A DNA stretch of 64,000 bases, taken from Pedobacter hiemivivus (GTDB taxonomy: Bacteria > Bacteroidota > Bacteroidia > Sphingobacteriales > Sphingobacteriaceae). The first letter of the stretch is position 1; each line of letters opens with the position of its first letter. This document shows positions 48,931 to 57,779 of the stretch, in pieces. Under the pieces are notes generated by a model that did not search any database, was not told where the DNA came from, and saw nothing but the letters and a program-made list of their open reading frames with translations. The translations under genes were made by a program, and so were the position numbers. The stretch is from NCBI RefSeq assembly GCF_004331685.1, contig NZ_SJSM01000002.1, forward strand, positions 434,001-498,000, written 5' to 3'.

Positions 48931-49731
48931 TTATTGAAATTCTTTAATGTCAACTATTCTGTTGCTATCGCTGAATTTCAAAAAGGTAATGCCTTTTTTA
49001 TTCTTTGCCCAGCTGTAATTATTCTTAACCCAATCCGTTAGTTCAAGGTCCGTCTGAGGTGCGGGTTTAGCTAGTTTCTCATTAAAAATCTCATCGCTTG
49101 AGTAATGGACCTGGTATAAGGACGAAGGGGTAAGGAACACTAAAGTCGACTTATCTGGCGAATTTAAAATAAACTCACCTTGTATTCTTTCCTCAGGATT
49201 TTGTCTTTTGATCAAATGAACATTTGCATTCACATTGGTGATGAAAAAATCATTGTTAACCAAATATCCTGCTCTTCCCAGTTTGTTTATACCCGTAGTA
49301 TACTTTGGATCCTCTTTTCCTGTTGAGGGCCTGTAAAGGCTCACTACATTAAGTTTGCCATTTTTTAAGGCGATGACATAGGATGGAGCAGCCAGACCTG
49401 AATTGTCGGCCAACTGAACAAGAAGTGCAGTTTTTTGGGTGTTTATAAATTGGGTAGATGCAAATTTATCAGTTATTGAATTTGGATCAGCCTTATTGAT
49501 TTGAATTTTGACAAGTGTGTCTTTAAATTTTACATTAAACTCTTCTTTGATTTCACTGGTATTCTCGTCTTTTTTCAAAAGGATGGTAAATATGCTATCC
49601 TTTCCATCATAGGATTCATTAAATTTTTCATTGGCAGTCAATACCCTTGGAGTATAGGTTGCGGTAGTTTCCTGTTGTTTGCAACTAAATAAAAGAAGGG
49701 ACAAGCCGAGCGCGTAGAATATGTTTTTCAT
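48931..49731 (-). CDS. Lipoprotein of unknown function
   Basis: The 266-residue protein begins MKNIFYALGLSLLLFSC, a clear SPII signal with the lipidated cysteine at residue 17. I rejected the longer frame from 49785 because a good promoter (49756-49785) lies within it. The mature part is rich in lysine, threonine and asparagine and predicted beta strands, and I do not recognise a family. It stands upstream of the M3 peptidase gene on the same strand, with the inverted repeat between them. Confidence 0.65.
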   Translation of the reverse strand: MKNIFYALGLSLLLFSCKQQETTATYTPRVLTANEKFNESYDGKDSIFTILLKKDENTSEIKEEFNVKFKDTLVKIQINKADPNSITDKFASTQFINTQKTALLVQLADNSGLAAPSYVIALKNGKLNVVSLYRPSTGKEDPKYTTGINKLGRAGYLVNNDFFITNVNANVHLIKRQNPEERIQGEFILNSPDKSTLVFLTPSSLYQVHYSSDEIFNEKLAKPAPQTDLELTDWVKNNYSWAKNKKGITFLKFSDSNRIVDIKEFQ

Positions 49732-49755
49732 AATGTTGGTTAGATTTTTTTCGTG

Positions 49756-49785
49756 CAAAATTAACCTTTGAAAAGGAATATCCAA
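49756..49785 (-). promoter_or_regulatory. Promoter of the lipoprotein gene at 48931-49731
   Basis: On the minus strand, TTG (49785-49783), a 19-base spacer and TAATTTTG (49763-49756) match the Bacteroidetes consensus. It lies 25 bases before the ATG at 49731 and fixes the start choice. The remaining gap to 50032 holds only the plus-strand element at 49953. Confidence 0.6.
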
Positions 49786-49952
49786 TAGCTGAGGCGGTTG
49801 TATGGGGTGTTTGTTTCTTGTATAACAATTGTTTTACACTTGATGCTTAAATGAATAGGTTTTGTTGCGTTATTCAAGCGGGATAGATTGCTTGAAATTA
49901 TTTTAGTTTACCATAAAAGAAAATAAAAGAAATGATTGTTAATGTTAATTGA

Positions 49953-49960
49953 TATCTTCG
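49953..49960 (+). promoter_or_regulatory. Candidate -7 element of the gene at 50033
   Basis: TATCTTCG differs from TAnnTTTG at one base. The -33 region is weak. It lies 72 bases before the ATG. Confidence 0.35.
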
Positions 49961-50032
49961 CCAAATAAATTAATAACATATAAAATGATGGGATGGCGTA
50001 GTCGTTCATATTCCTTTTACAATTAAACACAA

Positions 50033-50782
50033 ATGAAAAAATCAATTTTAATGCTCTCAGCACTATGTATGCTGATCGTAGCTTCATGTAAGAAAGACAA
50101 GACAGATGATAAGGTTGCTGATTGTCTATTAACCGAAAGCACCTACACGGGTGAAGATGGGCACACTAGAAACTCTATTTTTACTTATAATACAGAAGGG
50201 AAAGTAATCAAAGTAAAGGGTGGTGAAGGTGGCCCTAATGATGATCTAGAAGTAACTTATACCTACTCAAATTCGAAAATCATTGAGGTTCAAACACAGC
50301 ATGGGCAGTCATTTACAATAACTTATACCCTTGATGGTCAAGGTAGGATTGTACATCAGACTAATGAGCAAGGATATGTTGATACATATATTTATAATGC
50401 TGAAGGGTACCTAGTTGAAATTCAAGGTTATAACGCGGATGCTACTGCTGCATACAACAGTAAATACAGTTATACAAATGGTAATCTAACATCAATAGAT
50501 AGTGGTAATTCATATACAATTAATTACATTTATGGTGCAGAGCTTGCTAATGATAATTTCGTTAATGAAGAGGAATTTCCATTTGATAATGTATTAAGGA
50601 AGTTTTTTGGTAAGACTTCTAAGAACTTAGTATCAAAGCTTGTTGAAACCTCTGGCTCTGGGAACCCATTTGAAGAAACATATACTTATGAAAAAGATGC
50701 CAATGGAAACATTACCAAGGTTAGTGCATTATCAAATGATGGTGATAGCTACACAATGGTTTCTAAATATACTTGTAAATAA
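50033..50782 (+). CDS. Lipoprotein with RHS/YD-like repeats
   Basis: The 249-residue protein has a lipoprotein signal (ASCKK, Cys19). The mature part shows loosely repeated strands of the type YTYSNSKI, YTLDGQGRI, YIYNAEGYL, YSYTNGNLTSI and YTYEKDANGNI, which resembles YD/RHS-type or DUF4595-like repeats. Small proteins of this sort are common and uncharacterised in Bacteroidetes. It is transcribed alone, followed by two hairpins, the second a terminator. Confidence 0.7.
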   Translation: MKKSILMLSALCMLIVASCKKDKTDDKVADCLLTESTYTGEDGHTRNSIFTYNTEGKVIKVKGGEGGPNDDLEVTYTYSNSKIIEVQTQHGQSFTITYTLDGQGRIVHQTNEQGYVDTYIYNAEGYLVEIQGYNADATAAYNSKYSYTNGNLTSIDSGNSYTINYIYGAELANDNFVNEEEFPFDNVLRKFFGKTSKNLVSKLVETSGSGNPFEETYTYEKDANGNITKVSALSNDGDSYTMVSKYTCK

Positions 50783-50792
50783 TAATGAGTAT

Positions 50793-50822
50793 AATCTAAA
50801 CCCGTATGAATCGGTTTAGATT
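50793..50822. repeat. Imperfectly understood hairpin
   Basis: AATCTAAACC (50793-50802) and GGTTTAGATT (50813-50822) form a perfect 10-bp stem around CGTATGAATC. It precedes the terminator at 50846 and resembles the hairpin at 59399-59420. Confidence 0.6.
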
Positions 50823-50845
50823 TGATATCCTTAATGAAAAAAATT

Positions 50846-50871
50846 AAAGCTACAGAAATGTAGCTTTTTTT
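50846..50871 (+). terminator. Terminator after the lipoprotein gene
   Basis: AAAGCTACA, a GAAA tetraloop, and TGTAGCTTT followed by T residues (50846-50871). Confidence 0.9.
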
Positions 50872-50920
50872 GTTAATAGAGCAGCCCACAACAGTTTTTA
50901 GTTGTTTTAATTTTAAAATG

Positions 50921-50928
50921 TATATTCG
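50921..50928 (+). promoter_or_regulatory. Candidate -7 element of the FecI-type sigma gene
   Basis: TATATTCG, one mismatch to TAnnTTTG, lies 30 bases before the ATG at 50959; a TTTTAG-like -33 sits about 20 bases upstream. Confidence 0.4.
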
Positions 50929-50958
50929 CTCAGCTATAATTAAACCTTGCTGTGAAAA

Positions 50959-51519
50959 ATGGAAACAGCTTCAATAACAAACGGATCAGCTATTAGTATG
51001 GGTAATGAGGTTACATTTGAAGAAATGTACCGAAATTACTTTGCACCTTTATGTTATTTTGCTCAAAAGTATATTGACCGGGAAGATGCAGAGGATGTTG
51101 TAAATAATTTATTTCTTAAACTTTGGCGTCAAAAGGAGTTCTTTGAGAACTTTCAGCATGCGCAATCCACTTTATATGTAGCGACTCGAAATTCTTGCCT
51201 GGATTTTTTAAAAATTGCTAAACGCGCAGAAGATCGACACATTTTCGTAACGAAGGACGTTGCACAGGATAAGAACTTCATCGAAGAAATGATCCAATCA
51301 GAAGTATGGGGTGAGATTTATCGTGAAATCCATAACCTGCCAGTTCAATGTTCAAAAGTCATTAGTTTGAGTTTTGTAGAAGGCTTAAAAAATGATCAGA
51401 TAGCCAAAGAACTTGACATCTCTATTCAGACAGTTAAAAATCAAAAAAGTATAGGCCTAAAACTTCTGAAGCAAAAGCTCTCCAAAAGTGGATTTTTATT
51501 GCTTTGCATGTATATGTAA
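50959..51519 (+). CDS. FecI-type ECF sigma factor
   Basis: The 186-residue protein has region 2 (about 20-85, YFAPLCYFAQKYIDREDAEDVVNN split by the usual pattern) and region 4 (about 125-180, LSFVEGLKNDQIAKELDISIQTVKN). It directs transcription of the nutrient-uptake genes downstream after release from the FecR anti-sigma factor encoded 100 bases later. The window has two other ECF sigma genes, each with a different partner. Confidence 0.93.
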   Translation: METASITNGSAISMGNEVTFEEMYRNYFAPLCYFAQKYIDREDAEDVVNNLFLKLWRQKEFFENFQHAQSTLYVATRNSCLDFLKIAKRAEDRHIFVTKDVAQDKNFIEEMIQSEVWGEIYREIHNLPVQCSKVISLSFVEGLKNDQIAKELDISIQTVKNQKSIGLKLLKQKLSKSGFLLLCMYM

Positions 51520-51619
51520 GCTTTAATGCTAGCCTAAAAAAAATAAAAAATAATTTCGGTACTTTTTCTGATCGATGTCGTACTGTCTGTAAAATAAAGA
51601 AGATCACATTATAGGATTT

Positions 51620-52834
51620 ATGAATCAATCTGAAATTCAAAAGGCACAACGCGTCATCTATTTGGTAACGGGGTATAGAAAAGGGTCGATCTCTGAATCG
51701 GAAAGTGCGGAATTGGACGCCTGGTTGAATTTAAGCCTGGGAAATCAGGACTTGTTTAATGAGCTAAACAGTGCTGATCAAAAAGAGAAAGCCTTAGATA
51801 TCATGAATGCGTATGCTGTAAATGAATCTTTTGAAAACCTAAAGACAAGAATCGCAAAAGAAGATCAGTTTGTTGAAAAGAGAAAGCGCTATTCATGGAT
51901 GGCTGCAGCCGCGGCAATTTTAATCCTGGTTTCTATAGGAGGTTATTTTTATACTTCCATAAATCGCGAACATATCATGATGGATGGTTTAGCGGTAGCT
52001 AAAGACGTTGCTCCGGGAAGTAACAAGGCAACATTAACGCTTGCGGATGGCAGAACTGTCGAATTAAGCGGCGATAAGCAGAGTGTGATCATAAAAGCTG
52101 ATGAGTTAACTTATAACGATGGTACCAAAATTATAAGCGAAGGAAAGAGCAGGAATCAATATGCGGTATTAACTACGCCAAAAGGTGGACAATACCAGAT
52201 TATACTTTCTGATGGAACGAAGATTTGGTTAAATGCCGCATCAACATTGAAGTACCCTGCTGAGTTTGAAGGTAGTGAGCGAGTTGTACAGCTTAGCGGT
52301 GAAGCTTATTTTGAAGTGGCTAAAGTACATGCCTCTTCAGGTAGAAGAATGTCGTTTATCGTAAAAACGGAAACGCAGCAGGTAGAGGTGTTGGGAACGC
52401 ATTTCAATATCAATAACTACCCTGATGAAAGCTTCGCAAAAACTACTTTACTTGAAGGTTCGGTGCGCGTTTCAGCAGCCTCGGCAATTACGGAGCATCA
52501 GCTTTTAAAACCTAACCAGCAAAGTATCATTGCAAAAGACAGTGAATTCATTAAAATCATCAAGGTGGATCCAACCGCTGTCATCGATTGGAAAAATGGT
52601 GACTTCATATTTGATACGGATGTTAAAACGATTATGCGTCAGATTTCCCGCTGGTACAACGTTGAAATCGTTTATCAAGGGAACATTACTGAGGAGGAAC
52701 TGGTTGGAAGGATATCAAGGTCTAAACATTTAACAGAAGTTTTAAAAGTATTGCAGGAAACTAATAAAGTCCACTTTAAGCTTGAGGATACCGTATCTCC
52801 CGGGGTAGAAAAACGGGTGATCGTGATGCCTTAG
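51620..52834 (+). CDS. FecR-type anti-sigma factor
   Basis: The 404-residue protein has a cytoplasmic sigma-binding part (1-88), one membrane segment (about 91-110) and a FecR periplasmic domain (about 185-280, QYQIILSDGTKIWLNAASTLKYP split over two motifs). A DUF4974-like end follows (about 315-400). It would receive a signal from the STN domain of the SusC-type receptor and control the FecI-type sigma factor upstream. Confidence 0.93.
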   Translation: MNQSEIQKAQRVIYLVTGYRKGSISESESAELDAWLNLSLGNQDLFNELNSADQKEKALDIMNAYAVNESFENLKTRIAKEDQFVEKRKRYSWMAAAAAILILVSIGGYFYTSINREHIMMDGLAVAKDVAPGSNKATLTLADGRTVELSGDKQSVIIKADELTYNDGTKIISEGKSRNQYAVLTTPKGGQYQIILSDGTKIWLNAASTLKYPAEFEGSERVVQLSGEAYFEVAKVHASSGRRMSFIVKTETQQVEVLGTHFNINNYPDESFAKTTLLEGSVRVSAASAITEHQLLKPNQQSIIAKDSEFIKIIKVDPTAVIDWKNGDFIFDTDVKTIMRQISRWYNVEIVYQGNITEEELVGRISRSKHLTEVLKVLQETNKVHFKLEDTVSPGVEKRVIVMP

Positions 52835-52885
52835 TTGAAAATGGAATAAAAAATTATCAATTATATAAAACCTAAAACCGAAACA

Positions 52886-54019
52886 ATGAACCATTTTTTT
52901 AAATCAAGAACTGCGGCGCTCTTAACAGTAGCGGCGCTCAGTTTATCAAATGCTTATGCGCAAAATGCTCCTGTAGCCAAGAGCGTTGAAAGGCCAGCGA
53001 TTACCTTAAAAGTTGGTGATGCAGCGCCCTCAATAGTGGCCGAGAAGTGGATTAAAGGAAAGCCCATTACCAAATTTGAAAAGGGGAGGGTGTATGTAAT
53101 GGAGTTTTGGGCCACCTGGTGTGGGCCATGCAGAGCGAGCATGCCGCATCTATCTGAAGTTGCACGTAAATACAAAAAGGATGCAGATGTAATCAGCTTT
53201 AATGTAAAGGAATTGATTGCTGGTAAAAATAAGAACGGTGATTATATTGCTAAAGTTGAACGCTTTGTAAGTCGCTTAGGAGATGGAATGGACTATATTG
53301 TAGCGGCCGATGTACGTGAAGATGTGATGTGGAATACCTGGTTGGTAGCTTCGGGAAAATTTGGAATTCCTGTTGCATACATTATAGATCAGGCTGGCAA
53401 AATTGCCTGGATCGGACATCCTGCTTCAGTGGAAGGTCCATTGGAGATGGTTATCGCTGGTACTTACAATGAGGAAGGAAAAGCGAAACTGGCCCAAAAA
53501 GTAAAGGAACACGATGCACAGTCTAAGGCTTTGAAAGCAGACCTTAAAGTGGCCGAAGATGCAAAGGATTATAAAAAGGCGCTGCAAATAGTGGATCAGT
53601 TAATACCAATGTCTCCTTTTGGTGTAGGCAGTTTGGCAGGGAAGAAGTATAAGTTTTTAGCGGAAATTGATGCGAAGAAAGCAAATGCTTATGGATTGGA
53701 AGCGTTGAAAACTTATGAAAACGATCCATTAACCCTTCAGTCTTTAGCTGCAGATGTTAGTGATTATAAACTGGCGCTAAAGTTAATGGAAAAGGCAGCA
53801 GCTAAATCTGACAGTGAAGATCCTTATGCTGTAACCAACCTGGGCAAAGCTTATTACAGAGCCGGAGATACTAAAAAAGCAATTGAAACCCAGCAAAGGG
53901 TAATCGACATTTTGAACGATACTTCCCTGGTAGAACAAAAACAACAAGTAAAAGATGCGGCACAGGAAACCATGAAAATTTATAAAACAGGTGGGAAATT
54001 AGTGGATAACGAAGCTTAA
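52886..54019 (+). CDS. TlpA-like thioredoxin protein with TPR-type C-terminus
   Basis: The 377-residue protein has a signal peptide (about 1-25) and a TlpA/ResA thioredoxin domain (about 40-195) with the redox motif WCGPC (Cys79 and Cys82) and the usual cis-proline region (GIPVAYIID). The rest (about 200-375) is helical with TPR-like repeats. It would act as a periplasmic thiol-disulfide protein. It lies between fecR and susC, an uncommon place, and suggests that the imported substrate or the receptor needs redox handling. Confidence 0.88.
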   Translation: MNHFFKSRTAALLTVAALSLSNAYAQNAPVAKSVERPAITLKVGDAAPSIVAEKWIKGKPITKFEKGRVYVMEFWATWCGPCRASMPHLSEVARKYKKDADVISFNVKELIAGKNKNGDYIAKVERFVSRLGDGMDYIVAADVREDVMWNTWLVASGKFGIPVAYIIDQAGKIAWIGHPASVEGPLEMVIAGTYNEEGKAKLAQKVKEHDAQSKALKADLKVAEDAKDYKKALQIVDQLIPMSPFGVGSLAGKKYKFLAEIDAKKANAYGLEALKTYENDPLTLQSLAADVSDYKLALKLMEKAAAKSDSEDPYAVTNLGKAYYRAGDTKKAIETQQRVIDILNDTSLVEQKQQVKDAAQETMKIYKTGGKLVDNEA

Positions 54020-54042
54020 ATAATTGAAAGGAGGTCATTTTA

Positions 54043-54060
54043 AGGCTTGATTTAAAGCCT
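54043..54060. repeat. Short hairpin after the TlpA gene
   Basis: AGGCTT (54043-54048) and AAGCCT (54055-54060) around a six-base loop. It lacks a U-tract and may only attenuate transcription. Confidence 0.35.
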
Positions 54061-54072
54061 ATTCAAATAATA

Positions 54073-54119
54073 GGGAACTTGATAATAAAAAGATCGAAGG
54101 CGTTGGTCCGCCTCCGATC
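54073..54119 (+). promoter_or_regulatory. Possible ECF promoter and hairpin before susC
   Basis: GGGAAC (54073-54078), 16 bases and CGAA (54095-54098) resemble an ECF promoter, although the downstream element is not ideal. It overlaps a hairpin with GATCG/CGATC ends (54092-54119, one internal mismatch). Either could allow separate control of susCD by the FecI-type sigma factor. Confidence 0.3.
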
Positions 54120-54181
54120 AATAATCAGGTTTCCTTGAAACATGCTAGAAACATATTTATCAACTTAAACCAGAATTGCAA

Positions 54182-57100
54182 ATGTATAAACTTTACTACA
54201 ACAATAAGGTAGGAAACCGTACTGTGCTCAATACTTGTGTTTTAAAAAGACAAGAACAGCCAAGTTTACTACAACGAACCGAATTTAAAAAATGGCTTAT
54301 GCGGATTAATTTTACCTGTATTTTGTTATTTTTTGGCTTTATGCAATCAGCCTTAGCTACAAGAGCTCAAAAGATTAGTCTTTCGCATAAAAATGTATCT
54401 ATTGAAACTGTTTTTACAGATATCCGCAAACAGAGTGGCTATGATTTCATTTATCCAAAAAACTTAGTTAAAAATTCTAAACTAGTCACTATTCAGGCAA
54501 GGAATGAAGAACTCAGAGATGTGCTGATTCAGCTGTTTCAAGATCAGTCCTTCACTTATTCACTGGAGAACAGGACCATCGTGGTTAAAGAGCTGGAGAA
54601 GACCATGACAGAAAGGATTAGGGAATATTTTTTACAGCCTATCAATATTAAAGGAAAAATATTGGGACAGGATGGCGAGCCTTTAGTAGGTGCAAGTGTC
54701 CATGTTAAAGGTCACAAAATTACCTCCCTAACTGATAGGAAAGGTGAATTCAGCTTAACTGATGTGCCGGAAAATGCAACCCTGGTTATTTCTTATGTGG
54801 GGTATGTTTCTAAAGAAATAAAAGCAGGAATGCGGAGTGCAGATTTAGGAGCGATTACGCTATTGATGTCCATGTCTGAACTGTTGGAGGTAGGTGTGGT
54901 GATTAATACAGGTTACCAGGTTATATCGCCTGAGCGTGTAACGGGATCATTTGGAGTAGTAACAGGTCGGAGATTGGAAGCGAGATTGGCGATAGATTTG
55001 AAGTCAGCCTTAGAGGGACAATTGGCTGGAGTCGTGCTGGATAAGAAGGGTAATATAGAAATCAGAGGGGTATCGACCTTTGGTGCTGAGAAGAATCCAC
55101 TTGTTGTTGTAGATGGATATCCTATTGAAGGTGGAATTGATAACGTAAATCCGCTCAATATCAGTAGTGTAACGGTACTTAAAGATGGTGTCGCGGCCTC
55201 TATTTATGGATCACGTGCAGCAAATGGGGTAATAGTTATTACCACGAAGGGAGGAGCAAATGGAGGACCAAGGCTGACCTATAATGGATTGGTGAATTAT
55301 GTTTCAAAACCTAATTTAAACGATTTGAACCGTTCATCATCTTCAGATTATATTGATGCTGAGTTAGATTTGTTTAAGCAAGATCCAAATGCGGCTTCAA
55401 CAGTTGCTAAGGGGAACATGAGCCGGGTAACTTACCTGATGATGCAGGTAAGAGAAAATAAGATTTCTGAGGCTGAGGCGATGGCAGAAATTAACCGGTT
55501 ACGTAATGTTGATGGGTTGAAGCAGTTTGAAGATCAATACTTTCGTCCTGAAATTAGCAATCAGCATAACTTTAATATTTCCGGCGCAACTGAAAAAAAT
55601 AGCTATAACGTAGCGCTTAACTTATTAAATACAAGGGAGAATTTTATCCAGAGTAATAGTAACCGTCTTATTCTTGATGTTAAAAATGAGTGGAGGCCTT
55701 TTAAATTCTTAACTGCTGGTGCAACTGTGAACATCGTTTACAACAATCGTTTAACACCGTATGACGATTATACCAAGATGATCAATTATAATGCAGCGTC
55801 TATTTTGCAGCCTTATACAGATCTTGTAGATGGGAATGGAAATTCTGCAGCAGTATGGGGCTTGAGTCAGTATAAAATGGACACGTACAAGAAAACTCCA
55901 GGGATGAAAGACTGGACGAATATTCCTTTAAATGATCTTTCAAAGATGACCAGAAGGAATGTCGATTTTCAAACCCGTCTTGGTGGTTTTGTAAGAGCGC
56001 GATTAGTGGAAGGGCTTACTGCTGAGTTTGGTGGTAGCTGGCAGCGTGGCAGTACACAGATGAAAGAGTTCCGTGATGTGGATTCATACGCGGTAAGAAT
56101 TGCCTATAACGATGCAACTTCACTGAAAAATACAGCGAATCATTATTTGCCGGACGGTAGTCTTGTTGATGAAAGCAGGAATATCAGTGAAAACTGGACG
56201 GTAAGATCCCAGCTTAATTATAATCGCGGCTTTGATAACAACAAACATCGTGTTACTGCCCTGGTTGGAAATGAAATACGTAAGCTTACTTTCGATAATA
56301 ACCGTATAGAAACACGTGTGGGTTATAATTCGACTGCCGGTTCTTTTGTTCCGATGAATTTAAAGGATTATAATTCAACAGTATATACTTCTGATATGTT
56401 GATGGGCAGGCAAATTTTGTTAGATCCGGGGAAATATGAATACCGCGATAATCGTTTTGTTTCCTGGTATGGAAATGGATCTTATGAGTACGACAACCGT
56501 TTTATTTTGAGTGGTAGTATTCGTTTAGATTTGACCAATTTCTTTGGAACAGATCCTAAGTACAGATACCGTCCATTATGGTCTGTGGGGGGTACTTATA
56601 AATTGGCTGAAGAAGAATTTATTAAAAACGATTGGATAAATAGGTTAAACCTTAGAGCCTCTTATGGTGTGAGTGGAAATATTTCTCTAAACCAGGGCCC
56701 TTTTCTTATCTTATCAACAGGATCGTTTAACAATTATACTGGTGGGGTTTCTTATGGAGTGGCTTCTCCTCCTAACAATCAATTGCGTTGGGAAAGAACC
56801 AACATTGTTAATTTTGGGATTGATTTTGCTGCCTGGAATCACAGGTTTAATGCCAGCTTAGATTATTATACTAAAAATAGTACTGATCTATTGGCTGCTG
56901 AGGCAGCAGACCCGACTTCGGGTTTTGCTACGGTTACTAAGAATGCAGGTGAAATGTCGAATAGTGGTGTGGAGTTGGCATTGAACATGGACCTGATCAG
57001 AAGTAACAACTTCCGCTGGAACATGGGAACTAACATTTCTTATAATTACAACAAGGTAAAGTCTTATAACGTTGTTCGGAATTATGCCAGCAGTTATGCA

Positions 57101-57769
57101 ACTGCTGGAGGTATTTTAGTAAAGAATTACCCAGCCGATGGCCTTTGGGGATATCGTTTTGCAGGATTGAGCAATTTGGGTGAGACTCAGGTTTACAATG
57201 CAGCGAATGCAGTGATTAAACCAGGCGATGCAGTTACCTCCGACGTGGCTTATTTAGGAACATTACGTCCAAAGTATGACCTTTCTCTGATCAATACTTT
57301 TACTTATAAAAGTTGGGACTTAACAATGTTGTTTATTTCGAAATTAGGTCATAAGTTTCGTAAGGATAACTTCAGCGGATCTAATTATTTAAACAGACAC
57401 GTGTCGGAGCGCTGGCAGAAACCAGGGGATGAGAACCATACCATTTATCCGGTATTGCAGGCATGGAACATGGACATGTTCTATTTCCCATATACGGATG
57501 TAGTGATTGGTAATGCCAGTTATGTAAAACTCAGAGACCTGACTTTGTCGTACAACTTCGACAAACTTGCGAAGAAGCTTAAAATGAGCAATGCGAAGGT
57601 ATTTGTTCAGGGCCGCAATTTGTTTAGAATTACAGCTAAAGGAGTAGATATCGACCCTGAGACTGCTGAAGTAAATACTTCGGGTGGTACAGGGGCTGCA
57701 ACAGAGCAAGGTTTTACCTCTTTGCCTTTACCTCGTGAACTCTTTTTTGGTGTGACTTTCTCGTTTTAA
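54182..57769 (+). CDS. SusC/RagA-type TonB-linked outer membrane receptor with STN domain
   Basis: The roughly 1195-residue protein has a long basic N-terminal extension of about 40 residues, a signal peptide (about 45-65), and a secretin/TonB STN domain (about 70-140) that can signal to FecR. A CarboxypepD_reg-like domain (about 155-235), a plug and a 22-stranded barrel follow. The plug ends with the typical SIYGSRAANGVIVITTKGG motif. I take the ATG at 54182; a TTG two codons upstream is the other option. It pairs with the SusD protein encoded 10 bases later. The substrate cannot be named. Confidence 0.93.
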   Translation: MYKLYYNNKVGNRTVLNTCVLKRQEQPSLLQRTEFKKWLMRINFTCILLFFGFMQSALATRAQKISLSHKNVSIETVFTDIRKQSGYDFIYPKNLVKNSKLVTIQARNEELRDVLIQLFQDQSFTYSLENRTIVVKELEKTMTERIREYFLQPINIKGKILGQDGEPLVGASVHVKGHKITSLTDRKGEFSLTDVPENATLVISYVGYVSKEIKAGMRSADLGAITLLMSMSELLEVGVVINTGYQVISPERVTGSFGVVTGRRLEARLAIDLKSALEGQLAGVVLDKKGNIEIRGVSTFGAEKNPLVVVDGYPIEGGIDNVNPLNISSVTVLKDGVAASIYGSRAANGVIVITTKGGANGGPRLTYNGLVNYVSKPNLNDLNRSSSSDYIDAELDLFKQDPNAASTVAKGNMSRVTYLMMQVRENKISEAEAMAEINRLRNVDGLKQFEDQYFRPEISNQHNFNISGATEKNSYNVALNLLNTRENFIQSNSNRLILDVKNEWRPFKFLTAGATVNIVYNNRLTPYDDYTKMINYNAASILQPYTDLVDGNGNSAAVWGLSQYKMDTYKKTPGMKDWTNIPLNDLSKMTRRNVDFQTRLGGFVRARLVEGLTAEFGGSWQRGSTQMKEFRDVDSYAVRIAYNDATSLKNTANHYLPDGSLVDESRNISENWTVRSQLNYNRGFDNNKHRVTALVGNEIRKLTFDNNRIETRVGYNSTAGSFVPMNLKDYNSTVYTSDMLMGRQILLDPGKYEYRDNRFVSWYGNGSYEYDNRFILSGSIRLDLTNFFGTDPKYRYRPLWSVGGTYKLAEEEFIKNDWINRLNLRASYGVSGNISLNQGPFLILSTGSFNNYTGGVSYGVASPPNNQLRWERTNIVNFGIDFAAWNHRFNASLDYYTKNSTDLLAAEAADPTSGFATVTKNAGEMSNSGVELALNMDLIRSNNFRWNMGTNISYNYNKVKSYNVVRNYASSYATAGGILVKNYPADGLWGYRFAGLSNLGETQVYNAANAVIKPGDAVTSDVAYLGTLRPKYDLSLINTFTYKSWDLTMLFISKLGHKFRKDNFSGSNYLNRHVSERWQKPGDENHTIYPVLQAWNMDMFYFPYTDVVIGNASYVKLRDLTLSYNFDKLAKKLKMSNAKVFVQGRNLFRITAKGVDIDPETAEVNTSGGTGAATEQGFTSLPLPRELFFGVTFSF

Positions 57770-57779
57770 AAATTAAATT

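Noticed and set aside
49732..49785. Longer start for the lipoprotein at 48931-49731
   Set aside because: A good minus-strand promoter lies inside it, and the signal peptide starts at 49731.
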